A stretch of DNA of 64,000 nucleotides from Antrihabitans auranticaus. GTDB lineage: Bacteria; Actinomycetota; Actinomycetes; Mycobacteriales; Mycobacteriaceae. The notes beneath the pieces were generated by a model. The model was given only the letters and a program-made list of their open reading frames with translations, did not search any database and was not told the DNA's origin. The position numbers were made by a program, and so were the translations under genes. Shown in pieces: positions 1-10,485 of the stretch. The stretch's first letter is position 1, and each line of letters begins with the position of its first letter. The stretch spans positions 496,001-560,000 of the forward strand of contig NZ_JAEMNW010000004.1 in assembly GCF_016481275.1 (NCBI RefSeq), written 5' to 3'.

Positions 1-417
1 TATCGCGACGCCCAGTATCGACATTGTGGCGATTGTCGCGACGCCGGGCCAGCGAGTGATGCCGGACGCCCAGGTCGATGGCGCCATACCCAGCACGTAG
101 GCGAACGCAGCCGCTGCGGCCGTCGCGGAAATCCAACGGGTTTTCGACAACCCAGGCAAGGTGCGCCGTAGGACGGATGCTTGGCCCCAACCCAATATCG
201 CACCTTCCACTGCGCCGGCAGCAACTAAGGCAGGGAGCGCCACTGCGGGAGATGACGCAGCGGTCGACACGCCGACAATCGCGGGCACAGCGAATCCGAT
301 GGTCTCCGCCAACGTGACTGTGCGAATCCATCGTCGTGCGATATCTAGCTGTCCTCGGCGAGCAGTTGTCTCGGGATCGAGGAAGAATGCGACCGGAGTA
401 CGGTCGCCGGCTCGCAT
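1..417 (-). CDS. Membrane protein of unknown function, 3' part beyond window
   Basis: Reading leftwards from an ATG at 417, an uninterrupted frame of 139 codons runs off the left edge, so the C-terminus is missing. The N-terminus (about 35 residues) is polar and cytosolic-looking. After it come at least three or four hydrophobic stretches rich in Ala, Val, Gly and Ile, near residues 36-56, 60-80, 95-112 and 125 onward, so this is an integral membrane protein. It starts 22 bp after the pfkB stop in the same direction and is probably co-transcribed with pfkB. I do not recognise a family, and the ribosome binding site is weak. Product and start are inferred; the membrane nature is seen. Confidence 0.6.
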   Translation of the reverse strand, partial: MRAGDRTPVAFFLDPETTARRGQLDIARRWIRTVTLAETIGFAVPAIVGVSTAASSPAVALPALVAAGAVEGAILGWGQASVLRRTLPGLSKTRWISATAAAAAFAYVLGMAPSTWASGITRWPGVATIATMSILGVAI

Positions 418-439
418 TCGACGGGCTTGCCCGCTCGGG

Positions 440-1438
440 TCAGCAAGCACTGCATTGCCTTTCGCGTTCTTTCTCGATACGTCGAATCGATTCGATTGCC
501 TCTGAACACCGCGAATCGGACTGGGTTATGAAGAGTTCTTCCACCTCGGATCTTCGGCACAGACCCGTACCGGGCACGGTCAAGGAGGCGGCAGCTGCGG
601 CGATCCCGAACCGAACCGACTCATGCAGGCTCCAGTCGCGGCTCAATCCGACCGCGATCGCTCCCCCCATCGCATCTCCCGCGCCGACGGCACTTCGGAC
701 TGGCATTTCGATAGACGGGAACCATTCGTCTGAATCGGCCGTGATGGCGAGAGCGCCGTGAGCCCCCAGCGACAGGATGACGATCTCGCATTTGCCGGCA
801 CGAATCCATCTCTGTGCGGCACCCGCCTGTTCACTTCGGGTTGTCAGGTCGCCCCCAACGCTTTCGCGCAGTTCGCGAATACTGGGTTTGAGTAGGAAGA
901 CACCAGTGTGTGTGCGTTGCAGAGCAGCGCCGGAGGTATCGAGAATGAATTGCGCGCCTACCTTGGCAGCCGCATCGCTCACGCGTTGGTAGAAGTCAGG
1001 TGATACGCCGGGTGGCAGGCTGCCGCTCGCAATTACGAAACGCGCGTTTCCCGCAGTTTCGGTGAAGACTTCGAGGCACTCGTCCTGCTCTCGGATACTG
1101 AGCTCGGGCCCGGGCAGGACGAATCTGTACTGCTCACTCAGCTCGCGGTCGTCGACCGCGAAACTCTCGCGCACGGACCCACCGTTAGGGACGGTTCGAA
1201 ATGGAACCTGCTCGGCGGCAATCAAACTCTCGAGAACGCCACCCGAAGCGCCGCCGGAGGGAAATACAGCCACGACGTCACCGCCAAGAACGTTGGCGAC
1301 ACGCGCAACATTGATGCCACCGCCACCTGGATCGTATTGCGGCTTCGTGCAACGCAGTTTGTTCGTCGGTACGACGTGCGCGGCACTCGTGGAGATATCG
1401 AGAGCAGGATTCATTGTGAGAGTGACGATCTCCGGCAC
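440..1438 (-). CDS. pfkB: PfkB-family sugar kinase (phosphofructokinase 2 type)
   Basis: A ribokinase/PfkB-family kinase, predicted to phosphorylate fructose-6-phosphate or a related sugar phosphate in the cytosol. It shows the N-terminal family signature (DPGGGGINVARV) and the C-terminal GAGDAMGG motif, where the Asp is the catalytic base. The sequence resembles mycobacterial Rv2029c, a DosR-regulon gene, from the opening IVTLTMNPALD onward. I chose the GTG at 1438, preceded by an AGTAGG-like site, because it gives the usual start a few residues before that segment; a TTG at 1468 would add ten residues. It lies divergently from a universal stress protein gene, which fits joint hypoxia control. 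The exact substrate is not proven by sequence. Confidence 0.88.
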   Translation of the reverse strand: MPEIVTLTMNPALDISTSAAHVVPTNKLRCTKPQYDPGGGGINVARVANVLGGDVVAVFPSGGASGGVLESLIAAEQVPFRTVPNGGSVRESFAVDDRELSEQYRFVLPGPELSIREQDECLEVFTETAGNARFVIASGSLPPGVSPDFYQRVSDAAAKVGAQFILDTSGAALQRTHTGVFLLKPSIRELRESVGGDLTTRSEQAGAAQRWIRAGKCEIVILSLGAHGALAITADSDEWFPSIEMPVRSAVGAGDAMGGAIAVGLSRDWSLHESVRFGIAAAAASLTVPGTGLCRRSEVEELFITQSDSRCSEAIESIRRIEKERERQCSAC

Positions 1439-1598
1439 AGTGAACCTACTTTCGCTCTGAAGAAGCAATGCATGGTTTGTTCGTTGTCCCGATCCTCGGA
1501 TATTTCGTGCCCAACGACGCAGAGGCGAACGTCCTCTCCGATCGGCCGGACGTCATCTCGTGCTCCGTCACGAGGGGCAGTTGGCGTCAAGGTCGCAG

Positions 1599-1612
1599 AT
1601 GACTTTTGTCGC
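1599..1612. promoter_or_regulatory. Weak DosR-box-like site
   Basis: The 14-mer ATGACTTTTGTCGC matches 10 of 14 positions of the core GGGACTWWAGTCCC. It lies in the divergent gap between pfkB and the universal stress protein gene, about 120 bp before the latter. Its placement suits a DevR site, but this score can arise by chance in GC-rich DNA. Confidence 0.3.
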
Positions 1613-1730
1613 TCGTCGAAGAGTCGAAATGCTGTGCTGGCCGGAACAACTCGGCACTCCCGCCAACGCTGCGAACCGTGGCAACCTGGGACGCAATGTC
1701 CGAAGTCGACCTGGGAGAGCGTGGTTGAGA

Positions 1731-2639
1731 ATGAACGGGTTCACGAGCGCCCAGCCGATCGTGGTCGGCGTCGATGGCTCTGATCTGTCCGAAGCCGCCG
1801 CGCGCTGGGCCGCTGAGGTTGCGCAACGCTGGGACGCGCCACTGATCATCGCCCATGCTGTACCTGAACCCGTTTACGCTTATGGCGACGCGGCAGTAGT
1901 GATATATGCCGAAGTGTTCAAGAGCCTCCATCACGACGCCAGAAAGATCGTCGACCTCGCTCGGCGTGCTGTCCGTCGGCAATCCCCCGATCTCGTTGTG
2001 CGAACTCATGTCGCGCACGGGCAACCAGATCGAATGCTCCTCGAGCTCAGCGAATCCGCTCGCTTACTTGTTGTCGGCTCCAAGGTCCCATCGCACGGCA
2101 CCACACATGTGGGCTCCACAGCACTGCACGCGGTGAATCGTGCCAAATGCCCGGTCGTCATTTGGCGGGACGAGGGTGCACCGCTGCTCGAGGACATCGA
2201 ACGCGTCGTTGTAGGCGTCGATGGCAGTGGATTGAGTGAGGGCGCCGTTGGATGGGCGTTCGAATTCGCGTCACTTTTCGGGATTCCGCTCGTTGCTGCA
2301 CATGCTTGGACACGGAATAGCCAGGGAGCCGCAACCGCTTCGGCTGAGTCGGCCGTTCTGACGGACTGTCTGACGAGCTGGCGGGAGAAGTATCCAGACG
2401 TCGAGGTGACCACCGTAGCGGAGGAGGCGCATCCAGCAAACCTGCTGGCCGAACTTTCTCGGGGCGCGCGGTTAGTGGCCGTCGGAAGCCACGGGTACGG
2501 GCGCCTGCGAGGTCCGTTGCTCGGTTCCACCAGCCAGTATCTGCTACGCCATGCTGCCTGCCCACTGCTGATCTGCCGGCCGGAAGCTGCCCATTCGACG
2601 CAAGAGACGGCTGGCTCGAGAGCCGAGTTCGGGACATGA
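1731..2639 (+). CDS. Universal stress protein, two tandem UspA domains
   Basis: A 302-residue cytosolic protein with two UspA domains, each opening with a VVGVDGS-type strand (near residues 10 and 160). The second domain keeps the ATP-binding pattern G-x2-G-x9-G-S/T (GSHGYG...GSTSQ); in the first it is degenerate (GSKVPSHG...GST), so nucleotide binding may rest on the second half. The ATG at 1731 is preferred over an upstream in-frame start at 1560 because it directly precedes the conserved domain and has GGGAGAG about 11 bp before it. The stop overlaps the next start by ATGA, implying coupled translation with the DUF1003 gene. Such proteins are abundant in actinobacterial DosR regulons; the specific role is unknown. 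Confidence 0.9.
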   Translation: MNGFTSAQPIVVGVDGSDLSEAAARWAAEVAQRWDAPLIIAHAVPEPVYAYGDAAVVIYAEVFKSLHHDARKIVDLARRAVRRQSPDLVVRTHVAHGQPDRMLLELSESARLLVVGSKVPSHGTTHVGSTALHAVNRAKCPVVIWRDEGAPLLEDIERVVVGVDGSGLSEGAVGWAFEFASLFGIPLVAAHAWTRNSQGAATASAESAVLTDCLTSWREKYPDVEVTTVAEEAHPANLLAELSRGARLVAVGSHGYGRLRGPLLGSTSQYLLRHAACPLLICRPEAAHSTQETAGSRAEFGT

Positions 2640-3079
2640 ATCGTTGGCACTTGCATCCGGGTGTTCGCAGCGGTACCGAACTCACGCGCGGCGAACGGAC
2701 GGCGGACATCGTTCGAAACGGGATGGGATCCTGGCCGTTCGTCATGGTCTTTGTTTCGTTCATGGCCTTGTGGGCCGCGATCAACGGAAACGACGGCTTC
2801 GACCCGTACCCATTCATACTTCTGAACCTGTTCCTGTCGATGATGGCCGGTTTGCAGGGCGCGATCTTGCTCATCTCAGCCAAACGAGCCGATTCGATTA
2901 GTAGTGAAGTCGCATTGCACACGCTCGAAAACACCACACACCTGAGGGAATTGATCGAAGCGAATACGGCCTTGACAGAGAATGTGGCGCGACTGTCCGC
3001 CGAAATTCATGCACACGTATGTGGACCCGGATCCACAGCAGGCGCCATCGGGCTGCGTGATCATGTACGGATGTCATGA
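2636..3079 (+). CDS. DUF1003 membrane protein
   Basis: A 147-residue protein with two closely spaced transmembrane helices (about residues 33-50 and 58-82) and the DUF1003 features GSWPFV, N near FDPYPFILLN and the following AxLQGxxILIS-type segment. The C-terminal tail is hydrophilic. The gene overlaps its neighbours by four bases on both sides (ATGA), forming a tight run from the universal stress protein through DUF1003 to the SulP transporter. The biochemical function of DUF1003 is unknown; the coupling suggests a membrane role in the same stress response or with the transporter. Confidence 0.85.
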   Translation: MNRWHLHPGVRSGTELTRGERTADIVRNGMGSWPFVMVFVSFMALWAAINGNDGFDPYPFILLNLFLSMMAGLQGAILLISAKRADSISSEVALHTLENTTHLRELIEANTALTENVARLSAEIHAHVCGPGSTAGAIGLRDHVRMS

Positions 3080-4812
3080 CGACCAATGCCTTTTCGCGGC
3101 GGACCTACAGATTTGCACCCGGTCTGCAGCAGTACCGGCACTATGAGCGAAAGTGGCTGCGGGGCGACGTAGTCGCCGGCGTAACTGTCGCGGCGTATCT
3201 GATCCCGCAAGTAATGGCGTATGCCACCGTTGCCGGACTTCCTCCTGCGACGGGGCTGTGGGCAGCGATCGGACCGATCGCGCTATACGCCGTTTTGGGT
3301 TCCTCACGCCAACTGTCGGTGGGGCCGGAATCGACTACGGCGCTCATGACCGCCGTTGTACTCGGTCCGCTCGCCGCGGCCGACCCGGACCGCTACGCGA
3401 GACTTGCCGCCGTACTGGCGCTGATCGTCGGAGCGATCTGTCTGCTGGCGAGGTTGGCGCGCCTCGGACTACTTGCTGACCTCTTGTCCCGTCCGGTGCT
3501 CGTCGGTTACATGGCGGGAATCGCGTTCATGATGATCGCCAGCCAGCTCGGCAAGGTGACGGGTCTATCTGTGCACAGCGACTCGTTTGTGGGACAGGTT
3601 CGGTCGTTCTTCGCGCAAATTGACCATGTGCACTGGCCGACTGTCGCGCTTTTCGTCGCGGTGCTGGCGGTGCTTCTCCTCGTTGACAGGATTAGTCCCC
3701 ATTTACCAGGACCTCTGATCGGGATCTTGCTCGCTACCGGTGTCGTGGCGCTTTTCTCGCTGCAGGACAGCGGAATTCGTGTAGTTGGAGAGATCCCGTC
3801 CGGTCTGCCCGTGCCTGGGATTGCAGCCGTCGACGTCGGAGACATCAGCGCGCTATTTCTCCCCGCGATTGGAATTGCGATCGTGGCGTTCTCCGACAAC
3901 GTGCTGACGGCGCGTGCTTTTGCGATCCGCACCGGTGACGATATCGACCCCAACACCGAACTCGGTGCACTCGGTGCGGGAAACGTCGCCGCTGGACTGC
4001 TTCAGGGTTTCCCGATCAGTAGCAGTGGCTCCAGAACAGCAATCGGTGCATCGCTCGGCAGCCGTACTCAGCTCTACTCGATCGTGGCCCTTGCGACCGT
4101 CCTGGGCACGATCTTCACGGCGCGAGGGATTTTGGCGGTGTTTCCCAGCGCAGCTTTGGGCGCGCTGGTCATATACGCGGCGACGCGGCTGATCGACCTT
4201 CCAGAGTTTCGGCGGATTGGTCATTTTCGCGTCAGCGAACTCGCGTTGGCGCTGATCACAACTGTGGCGGTGCTGACCCTCGACGTTCTTTACGGTGTGG
4301 TGGTTGCCGTGGCCCTGTCGATTTTCGATCTGCTCCGCCGGGTTGCGCGCCCGCACGACGGAATTCTGGGCTACGTCCCGGGCGTGCTGGGGATGCACGA
4401 CGTCGACGACTATCCGACTGCAGCCCGAGTGCCCGGACTCGTCGTCTATCGATACGACGCTCCGCTGTGTTTTGCCAATGCAGACAACTTTCGGCGTCGT
4501 GCACTGGCGGCGGTCGATGAAGGGCCGCAGGAGACGCGTTGGTTCGTTCTCAACGCCGAAGCGAATGTCGAGGTCGATCTCACAGCCCTCGACGCGCTCG
4601 ATCAGCTTCGCGCAGACCTGGAGCGCCGCGGAATCATCTTCGGCATGGCGCGAGTCAAGCAGGATCTGCGAAGTTCACTCATCGCCGCGGGGCTACTGAC
4701 AAAGATCGGCGAGGATCGAATTTTTATGACGTTGCCCGGTGCAGTCGACGCGTACCGAAAGTGGGCAGCAGAACTACAGCGCGGTGACGATGACCAAAGT
4801 CCCGGTACGTGA
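3076..4812 (+). CDS. SulP-family anion transporter with STAS domain
   Basis: A 578-residue SulP (SLC26-type) permease. The N-terminal two thirds carry many hydrophobic helices with the family's early motif (IPQVMAYATVAGLPPATGLW) and the GPESTTALM segment. A cytosolic STAS domain follows from about residue 440 to 560. SulP proteins move sulfate, bicarbonate or other anions; the substrate cannot be told here. Mycobacterium has related proteins (Rv1739c, Rv1707). Translation is coupled to DUF1003 through an ATGA overlap. The universal stress and CBS neighbours suggest the transporter is used under energy or oxygen stress, which is inference. Confidence 0.9.
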   Translation: MTTNAFSRRTYRFAPGLQQYRHYERKWLRGDVVAGVTVAAYLIPQVMAYATVAGLPPATGLWAAIGPIALYAVLGSSRQLSVGPESTTALMTAVVLGPLAAADPDRYARLAAVLALIVGAICLLARLARLGLLADLLSRPVLVGYMAGIAFMMIASQLGKVTGLSVHSDSFVGQVRSFFAQIDHVHWPTVALFVAVLAVLLLVDRISPHLPGPLIGILLATGVVALFSLQDSGIRVVGEIPSGLPVPGIAAVDVGDISALFLPAIGIAIVAFSDNVLTARAFAIRTGDDIDPNTELGALGAGNVAAGLLQGFPISSSGSRTAIGASLGSRTQLYSIVALATVLGTIFTARGILAVFPSAALGALVIYAATRLIDLPEFRRIGHFRVSELALALITTVAVLTLDVLYGVVVAVALSIFDLLRRVARPHDGILGYVPGVLGMHDVDDYPTAARVPGLVVYRYDAPLCFANADNFRRRALAAVDEGPQETRWFVLNAEANVEVDLTALDALDQLRADLERRGIIFGMARVKQDLRSSLIAAGLLTKIGEDRIFMTLPGAVDAYRKWAAELQRGDDDQSPGT

Positions 4813-4929
4813 GGGCCATCGACGGCGGCGAGCTGCGTTGGAGTGAAAGAGAATTGACGACAGGGCTTGTTCACGAAAGGGATCGTCGAACTGCCGTACG
4901 AGTTTGTAACCTATGAAAGGCAGAGATCA

Positions 4930-5511
4930 ATGCTGGTTCGCGATCTAATGACACGGTCGGTTGTGACTGTTCGCCCCGAAACCCCACTGTGGGAGGCGGT
5001 CTCGCTCCTTGTCGACCACGAATTCGCGGCCCTTCCCGTTGTTGACGAGGCAGGACATGTCATAGGCATGCTGTCCGAATCGAACGCATTGATTGCGGGG
5101 CCGGGCCAGCAGACCACGCTTGTCGAACCGGCGATGACGACACCAGCCGAAGTAGTCGGCCCTGGCAGCGACATCAGCGCGGTCGCAGTCCGCATGATCA
5201 ACCGCCGCCTACGATCGATGCCTGTGGTCGAGCAAGGGCTGCTGATCGGGATTGTTGCGCGGCGCGACCTGCTCCGAGTGTTGATCAACGACGACGCGAC
5301 GATCGCAGCGAAAATCCGGTCGTTGCTGGACGACTTCGCGGGCAGTCGGCGGCAGTGGTCCATCACCGTCACCGAAGGCAAGGTCGTCGTGGATGGCGGT
5401 TTCTCCAGCAAGGACGAACAGCGCGTTGTCGGCGCCCTTGCCCGGACAGTCGAAGGTGTGCGCCACGTCGATGTGTTGCCCGCCGCAGTCGCACACGCAA
5501 GCGGAATCTGA
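4930..5511 (+). CDS. CBS-pair and BON domain protein
   Basis: A 193-residue soluble protein. Two CBS motifs fill about residues 1-120 (VRDLMTRSVVTVRPET and the VVEQGLLIGIVARRDLLR segment), followed by a BON domain (about 130-193). CBS pairs usually bind adenosine nucleotides; BON domains bind lipids or partner proteins. The ATG at 4930 is chosen because it begins the canonical first CBS strand and is preceded by GAAAGG; an in-frame upstream ATG at 4867 would add 21 unlikely residues. It follows the SulP gene by about 115 bp and converges with devS. A CBS protein (hrp1) is a classic DosR-regulon member in Mycobacterium, though this one has the extra BON domain. Confidence 0.87.
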   Translation: MLVRDLMTRSVVTVRPETPLWEAVSLLVDHEFAALPVVDEAGHVIGMLSESNALIAGPGQQTTLVEPAMTTPAEVVGPGSDISAVAVRMINRRLRSMPVVEQGLLIGIVARRDLLRVLINDDATIAAKIRSLLDDFAGSRRQWSITVTEGKVVVDGGFSSKDEQRVVGALARTVEGVRHVDVLPAAVAHASGI

Positions 5512-5530
5512 GAACGCCGGCGACGCCGAC

Positions 5531-7273
<1,743 letters not shown>

Positions 7274-7314
7274 TCACCGTTTATCGGAGCGAGTGCGCGA
7301 TCATGCACAGTCGG

Positions 7315-7947
7315 CTACGACGCTGCCAACGTAGTGGCATACACCGCTGCCTGTGTGCGGCGCTCCATACCGAGCTTGGCGAGCAGTCGCGAGACGTAGT
7401 TCTTAACGGTCTTCTCCGCCAGGAACATTCGCGCTGCGATTTGGCGGTTCGTCAGACCCTCGCTGAGCAGGCTGAGCAGAGTCCGTTCTTGTTCGGTCAG
7501 GTTGGACAGTGGACCGGGTTCTTCGGTGCGCGCGCGAAGCTTCGACATCAGCGCTGCCGCGGCACGATTGTCCAGCAGAGATTTTCCAGCGCCGACATCT
7601 TTGATCGCTCTGGCAAGTTCCATGCCTCTGATGTCTTTGACGACGTAGCCGCTTGCGCCAGCCAAGATCGCATCCAGCATCGCTTGTTCGTCCGTGAACG
7701 AGGTGAGGATCAGGCAGCGCAATCCAGGCAGTCGGGACAGCAGGTCACGACACAGTTCCACGCCGTTGCCGTCCGGCAATCGCAAATCGAGCACCGCCAC
7801 ATCCGGAAGCAAAGCGGGGATCCGGGCCATTGCCTGCGAGACGCTGCCGGCTTCACCGATTATCGACAACTCGGGATCGCTGCCGAGAAGCTCCGCCAGC
7901 CCGCGACGGACGACCTCGTGGTCGTCGACAAGGAATACCTTGATCAT
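7315..7947 (-). CDS. devR: DevR/DosR dormancy response regulator
   Basis: A 210-residue NarL-family regulator: receiver domain (1-120) with phosphoacceptor Asp54 and conserved Lys104, a linker, and a LuxR-type HTH (about 145-205). The DNA-recognition helix segment ([20 protein letters not shown]) matches mycobacterial DevR residue for residue as far as I can recall it. The product activates hypoxia/NO-induced dormancy genes by binding GGGAC-N4-GTCCC palindromes. One lies in the divergent gap upstream (8031-8048), so the regulator may control itself as well as the neighbouring usp gene. It is followed by devS. Confidence 0.95.
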   Translation of the reverse strand: MIKVFLVDDHEVVRRGLAELLGSDPELSIIGEAGSVSQAMARIPALLPDVAVLDLRLPDGNGVELCRDLLSRLPGLRCLILTSFTDEQAMLDAILAGASGYVVKDIRGMELARAIKDVGAGKSLLDNRAAAALMSKLRARTEEPGPLSNLTEQERTLLSLLSEGLTNRQIAARMFLAEKTVKNYVSRLLAKLGMERRTQAAVYATTLAAS

Positions 7948-8030
7948 GAAATCCGCCTTCTTCGTGGAGTCTGCAAAGGTGACGCTACGGGTTCGAGTAT
8001 CGCTACGCGGCGCGCGAAAGTCCCCGGGGA

Positions 8031-8048
8031 CAGGGACTTTGGTCCCTG
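8031..8048. promoter_or_regulatory. DosR box, primary
   Basis: CAGGGACTTTGGTCCCTG is a perfect dyad with 7-bp arms around TTTG and matches 13 of 14 core positions of GGGACTWWAGTCCC. It is the best such site seen in the window. It lies between devR (minus strand) and the universal stress protein gene at 8191, about 145 bp before the latter, so it could serve both. A separate 12-bp palindrome GTCCCCGGGGAC abuts it on the left (8020-8031). Confidence 0.85.
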
Positions 8049-8067
8049 CGCCACCGGCCCGCCGAGG

Positions 8068-8081
8068 GGGACCACTGTCTC
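8068..8081. promoter_or_regulatory. DosR box, secondary
   Basis: GGGACCACTGTCTC matches 10 of 14 core positions and keeps the left half site GGGAC and most of the right one. It is centred 35 bp from the primary box, nearer the universal stress protein gene. Paired strong and weak DosR boxes are known at mycobacterial promoters such as hspX. Confidence 0.55.
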
Positions 8082-8190
8082 GATTTCGAGGACCAACGAC
8101 CAGCGTGCGGGGCGTCTGCCGCTCCTATCGTTGATTTCATAGGCCGGCAATCGAATTCGACTGCCGGCGAACATCCCTCGAAGGAGCCCC

Positions 8191-9093
8191 ATGCACAATC
8201 AACCGATAGTCGTCGGTGTGGATGGCTCTGATGCTGGGCAGGACGCGGTGCGATGGGCGGCACGCGAGGCCGCGTTCCATAAGTGTCGGCTGACAATCGT
8301 CAACGCGAGCCCGGTGCTTCTCACATACGGACCGGGAATGGCGTTGGTCAGCTACGGCCCAGCATTGGCACTGGCGCCTGAGGAGTTCGATTCGGAGCGG
8401 ACGGGACGGGCGATTCTGTCGGCCAGTGAGCGCACGGTCGAATCGATGATCGATGAGATCGGGGTAGTCGATACGTGCACGGAATTCGTTGCGGGCCCCA
8501 CAATCCCGAGTCTGCTCGATTTGTCCAAGGATGCCCGCCTGTTGGTGGTGGGTAACCGCGGACTCGGCGCGTTCAGACGACGACTGCTCGGCTCGGTGAG
8601 CACTGCGGTTGCGCACCACGCACACTGCCCCGTTGTTGTAGTCCGAACCCCTGAGAGTGCTTACGGTCCAGGGTCTTCGGCCCCGGTTGTCGTGGGCGTG
8701 GACGGGACCGACAGCAGCGCGAAGGCTATCGAGATTGCGTTCGACGAAGCGTCGCATCGCGGGGTCGAGCTCGTCGCGGTGTACGCATGGACCGACTACA
8801 GCGATTTGGTGACTTCAGTGAACTCGTGGCCGACACCACAAGCCGAACAAGAGGCGTTGCTCGCAGAATGTCTGGCCGGATGGCGCGAGCGGTATCCGGA
8901 GGTCGATGTTCGCAAAGTTGCCGTCCGCGATCGACCGGCTCGAAAGCTGCTCGCTCAGTCGGAGGTCGCACAATTGGTCGTCGTGGGTAGCCACGGCCGC
9001 GGAGGATTCTCCGGAATGACGTTGGGATCGACCAGCGAGGTTCTGCTTCACCACGTCGAATGTCCGATAATTATCGCCCGAAAGCAGGATTGA
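8191..9093 (+). CDS. Universal stress protein, two UspA domains
   Basis: A 300-residue tandem UspA protein. Both halves start with a VVGVDG(S/T) strand (residues 7 and 168 or so) and both keep the nucleotide-binding pattern (GNRGLG...GSVS and GSHGRG...GSTSE), so both may bind ATP. AAGGAG lies eight bases before the ATG. This is the first gene downstream of the clearest DosR boxes and is followed four bases later by a second usp gene, so the two probably form one DevR-induced transcript divergent from devR-devS. The cellular target is unknown. Confidence 0.93.
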   Translation: MHNQPIVVGVDGSDAGQDAVRWAAREAAFHKCRLTIVNASPVLLTYGPGMALVSYGPALALAPEEFDSERTGRAILSASERTVESMIDEIGVVDTCTEFVAGPTIPSLLDLSKDARLLVVGNRGLGAFRRRLLGSVSTAVAHHAHCPVVVVRTPESAYGPGSSAPVVVGVDGTDSSAKAIEIAFDEASHRGVELVAVYAWTDYSDLVTSVNSWPTPQAEQEALLAECLAGWRERYPEVDVRKVAVRDRPARKLLAQSEVAQLVVVGSHGRGGFSGMTLGSTSEVLLHHVECPIIIARKQD

Positions 9094-9097
9094 ATCG

Positions 9098-9979
9098 ATG
9101 AATGCACACCGCACTCTGCCGGTCGTCGTCGGAATCGACGCGTCACGATCCTCACACGAAGCGCTCCGCTGGGCGGCAGGCGATGCGGAACGGCGGGGTG
9201 CACCGTTGTCGATCGTTCACGCAGTCTTCACACCGCTTGCCTACGGGCCGGGTCTGAGCTTCACGAAGCCGGACTTCGATCGCCTGGAAGCTGAAGGAGC
9301 AGAACTTCTTTCGCGGGCTGCGCGCAACGTGTCGGAGACGTCGCCAGAACTCGAGGTGAGGACCGAGCTGGTTCGAGCACCGCGGGCGCCCGCCCTTATC
9401 GATAAGTCGAAAGACGCCCAGATGGTCGTCATCGGCAGTCGTGGGCTCGGAGCGATCGGCCGCGGACTCGTTGGCTCCGTCGGTTCTTCGCTTGCGCGTC
9501 ACGCCCATCGCCCGGTCGCGGTTCTGCACTACAGGGCGAACGATCCGTGGAACCTGTCCCGTCCACGACGCGCTGTCGTTGTGGGCGTAGACGGTTCCGA
9601 AAACAGCTTGCCTGCAATCGAAGTGGCGTTCGAAGAAGCATCGATGCGAAGCTCGAAGATCATTGCAGTGCACTCGTGGGCGGACGATGGACGGTTCTTG
9701 CATGTCGGTGACTGGGATGCGGTGGCGAACACCGAGGAAGCGCTCCTGGCCGAGAGTCTGGCAGGCTACGCCGAGCGCTACCCCGATGTTCCCGTCGAGA
9801 AGATCATCGTGAAAAACAATCCTGCGCGACACTTGCGTGACTTCTCCGACGACGCTGAACTGTTGGTGGTCGGCAGCCACGGCCGCGGCGGATTTGCGGG
9901 AATGACGCTCGGATCGACGAGTCAGGAATTGCTTCACTCGGTGACCTGCCCGCTGATCATCGCGCGCACGACTGCCTGA
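9098..9979 (+). CDS. Universal stress protein, two UspA domains
   Basis: A 293-residue paralogue of the gene just upstream. It opens with VVVGIDASR rather than VDGS, has GSRGLG...GSVG in the first domain and GSHGRG...GSTSQ in the second. The gap to the preceding usp gene is four bases, so the pair is very likely co-transcribed from the DosR-box promoter. Four other complete two-domain copies exist in the window; this one is closest to the copies at 8191 and 17680. Confidence 0.92.
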   Translation: MNAHRTLPVVVGIDASRSSHEALRWAAGDAERRGAPLSIVHAVFTPLAYGPGLSFTKPDFDRLEAEGAELLSRAARNVSETSPELEVRTELVRAPRAPALIDKSKDAQMVVIGSRGLGAIGRGLVGSVGSSLARHAHRPVAVLHYRANDPWNLSRPRRAVVVGVDGSENSLPAIEVAFEEASMRSSKIIAVHSWADDGRFLHVGDWDAVANTEEALLAESLAGYAERYPDVPVEKIIVKNNPARHLRDFSDDAELLVVGSHGRGGFAGMTLGSTSQELLHSVTCPLIIARTTA

Positions 9980-9993
9980 GAACATATTTCACG

Positions 9994-10417
9994 ATGTCTG
10001 TCGTGAGCTTCCGCAGATCCGCGAAGCGCGCCTTTGCCGTGGTTGCACGCGATCTTGCGAAACCGGTTGTAGCTGTCGGGGAGTCGGCCAGACTGAGTGA
10101 TGTTCTGGAAGCGCTCGCGGTTCACGACCTCGACTTGCTGCCAGTTGTCGATACCCGCGGACGACTCACGAGGATCGCGACGGAACAATCGGTCGCGTTG
10201 GTGACCGATCGGCGTCGTGACGTGGAACAGTGTTCTCGAGGCCAATCTCGACCGCGGTGTCAATACCGTTGTGTGTTATCGCGAAGCCTCATGCACACTC
10301 TTAACAGAGAGGCATCTGGAACTCGTTGTTGGTGAGGACCTTTCCATCCCAACGCTTCCAGCCATCGATTTTCCGCGATCACTCACGATTCCGGTTGACT
10401 TTCGGACTCCGCGTTGA
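9994..10417 (+). pseudogene. Frameshifted CBS-domain gene
   Basis: The first frame from ATG 9994 encodes a recognisable CBS motif (KPVVAVGESARLSDVLEALA, then LLPVVDTRGRLTRIATEQS). After about position 10217 this frame turns into unlikely arginine- and cysteine-rich sequence and stops at 10335. The +1 frame carries on sensibly from there (NSVLEANLDRGVNTVVCYRE...) to a stop at 10417. The simplest reading is one gene of about 140 codons broken by a single-base indel or a sequencing error. It follows two usp genes by 14 bp. If the first frame alone is translated, a 113-residue protein results. Confidence 0.5.
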
Positions 10418-10485
10418 ACCTTGATGTCGACGCCGCCGTGAGGAGACGGCCAATGCCGGACCGACGAATTGCGCGTGTCATCGGC

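Noticed and set aside
8020-8031. Perfect palindrome GTCCCCGGGGAC
   Set aside because: Noted as adjoining the DosR box, but its arms lack the 4-base spacer of DosR sites, so it is not called as a separate operator.
8137-8757. 206-codon minus-strand frame
   Set aside because: Antisense to the usp gene and crosses the DosR-box promoter region.
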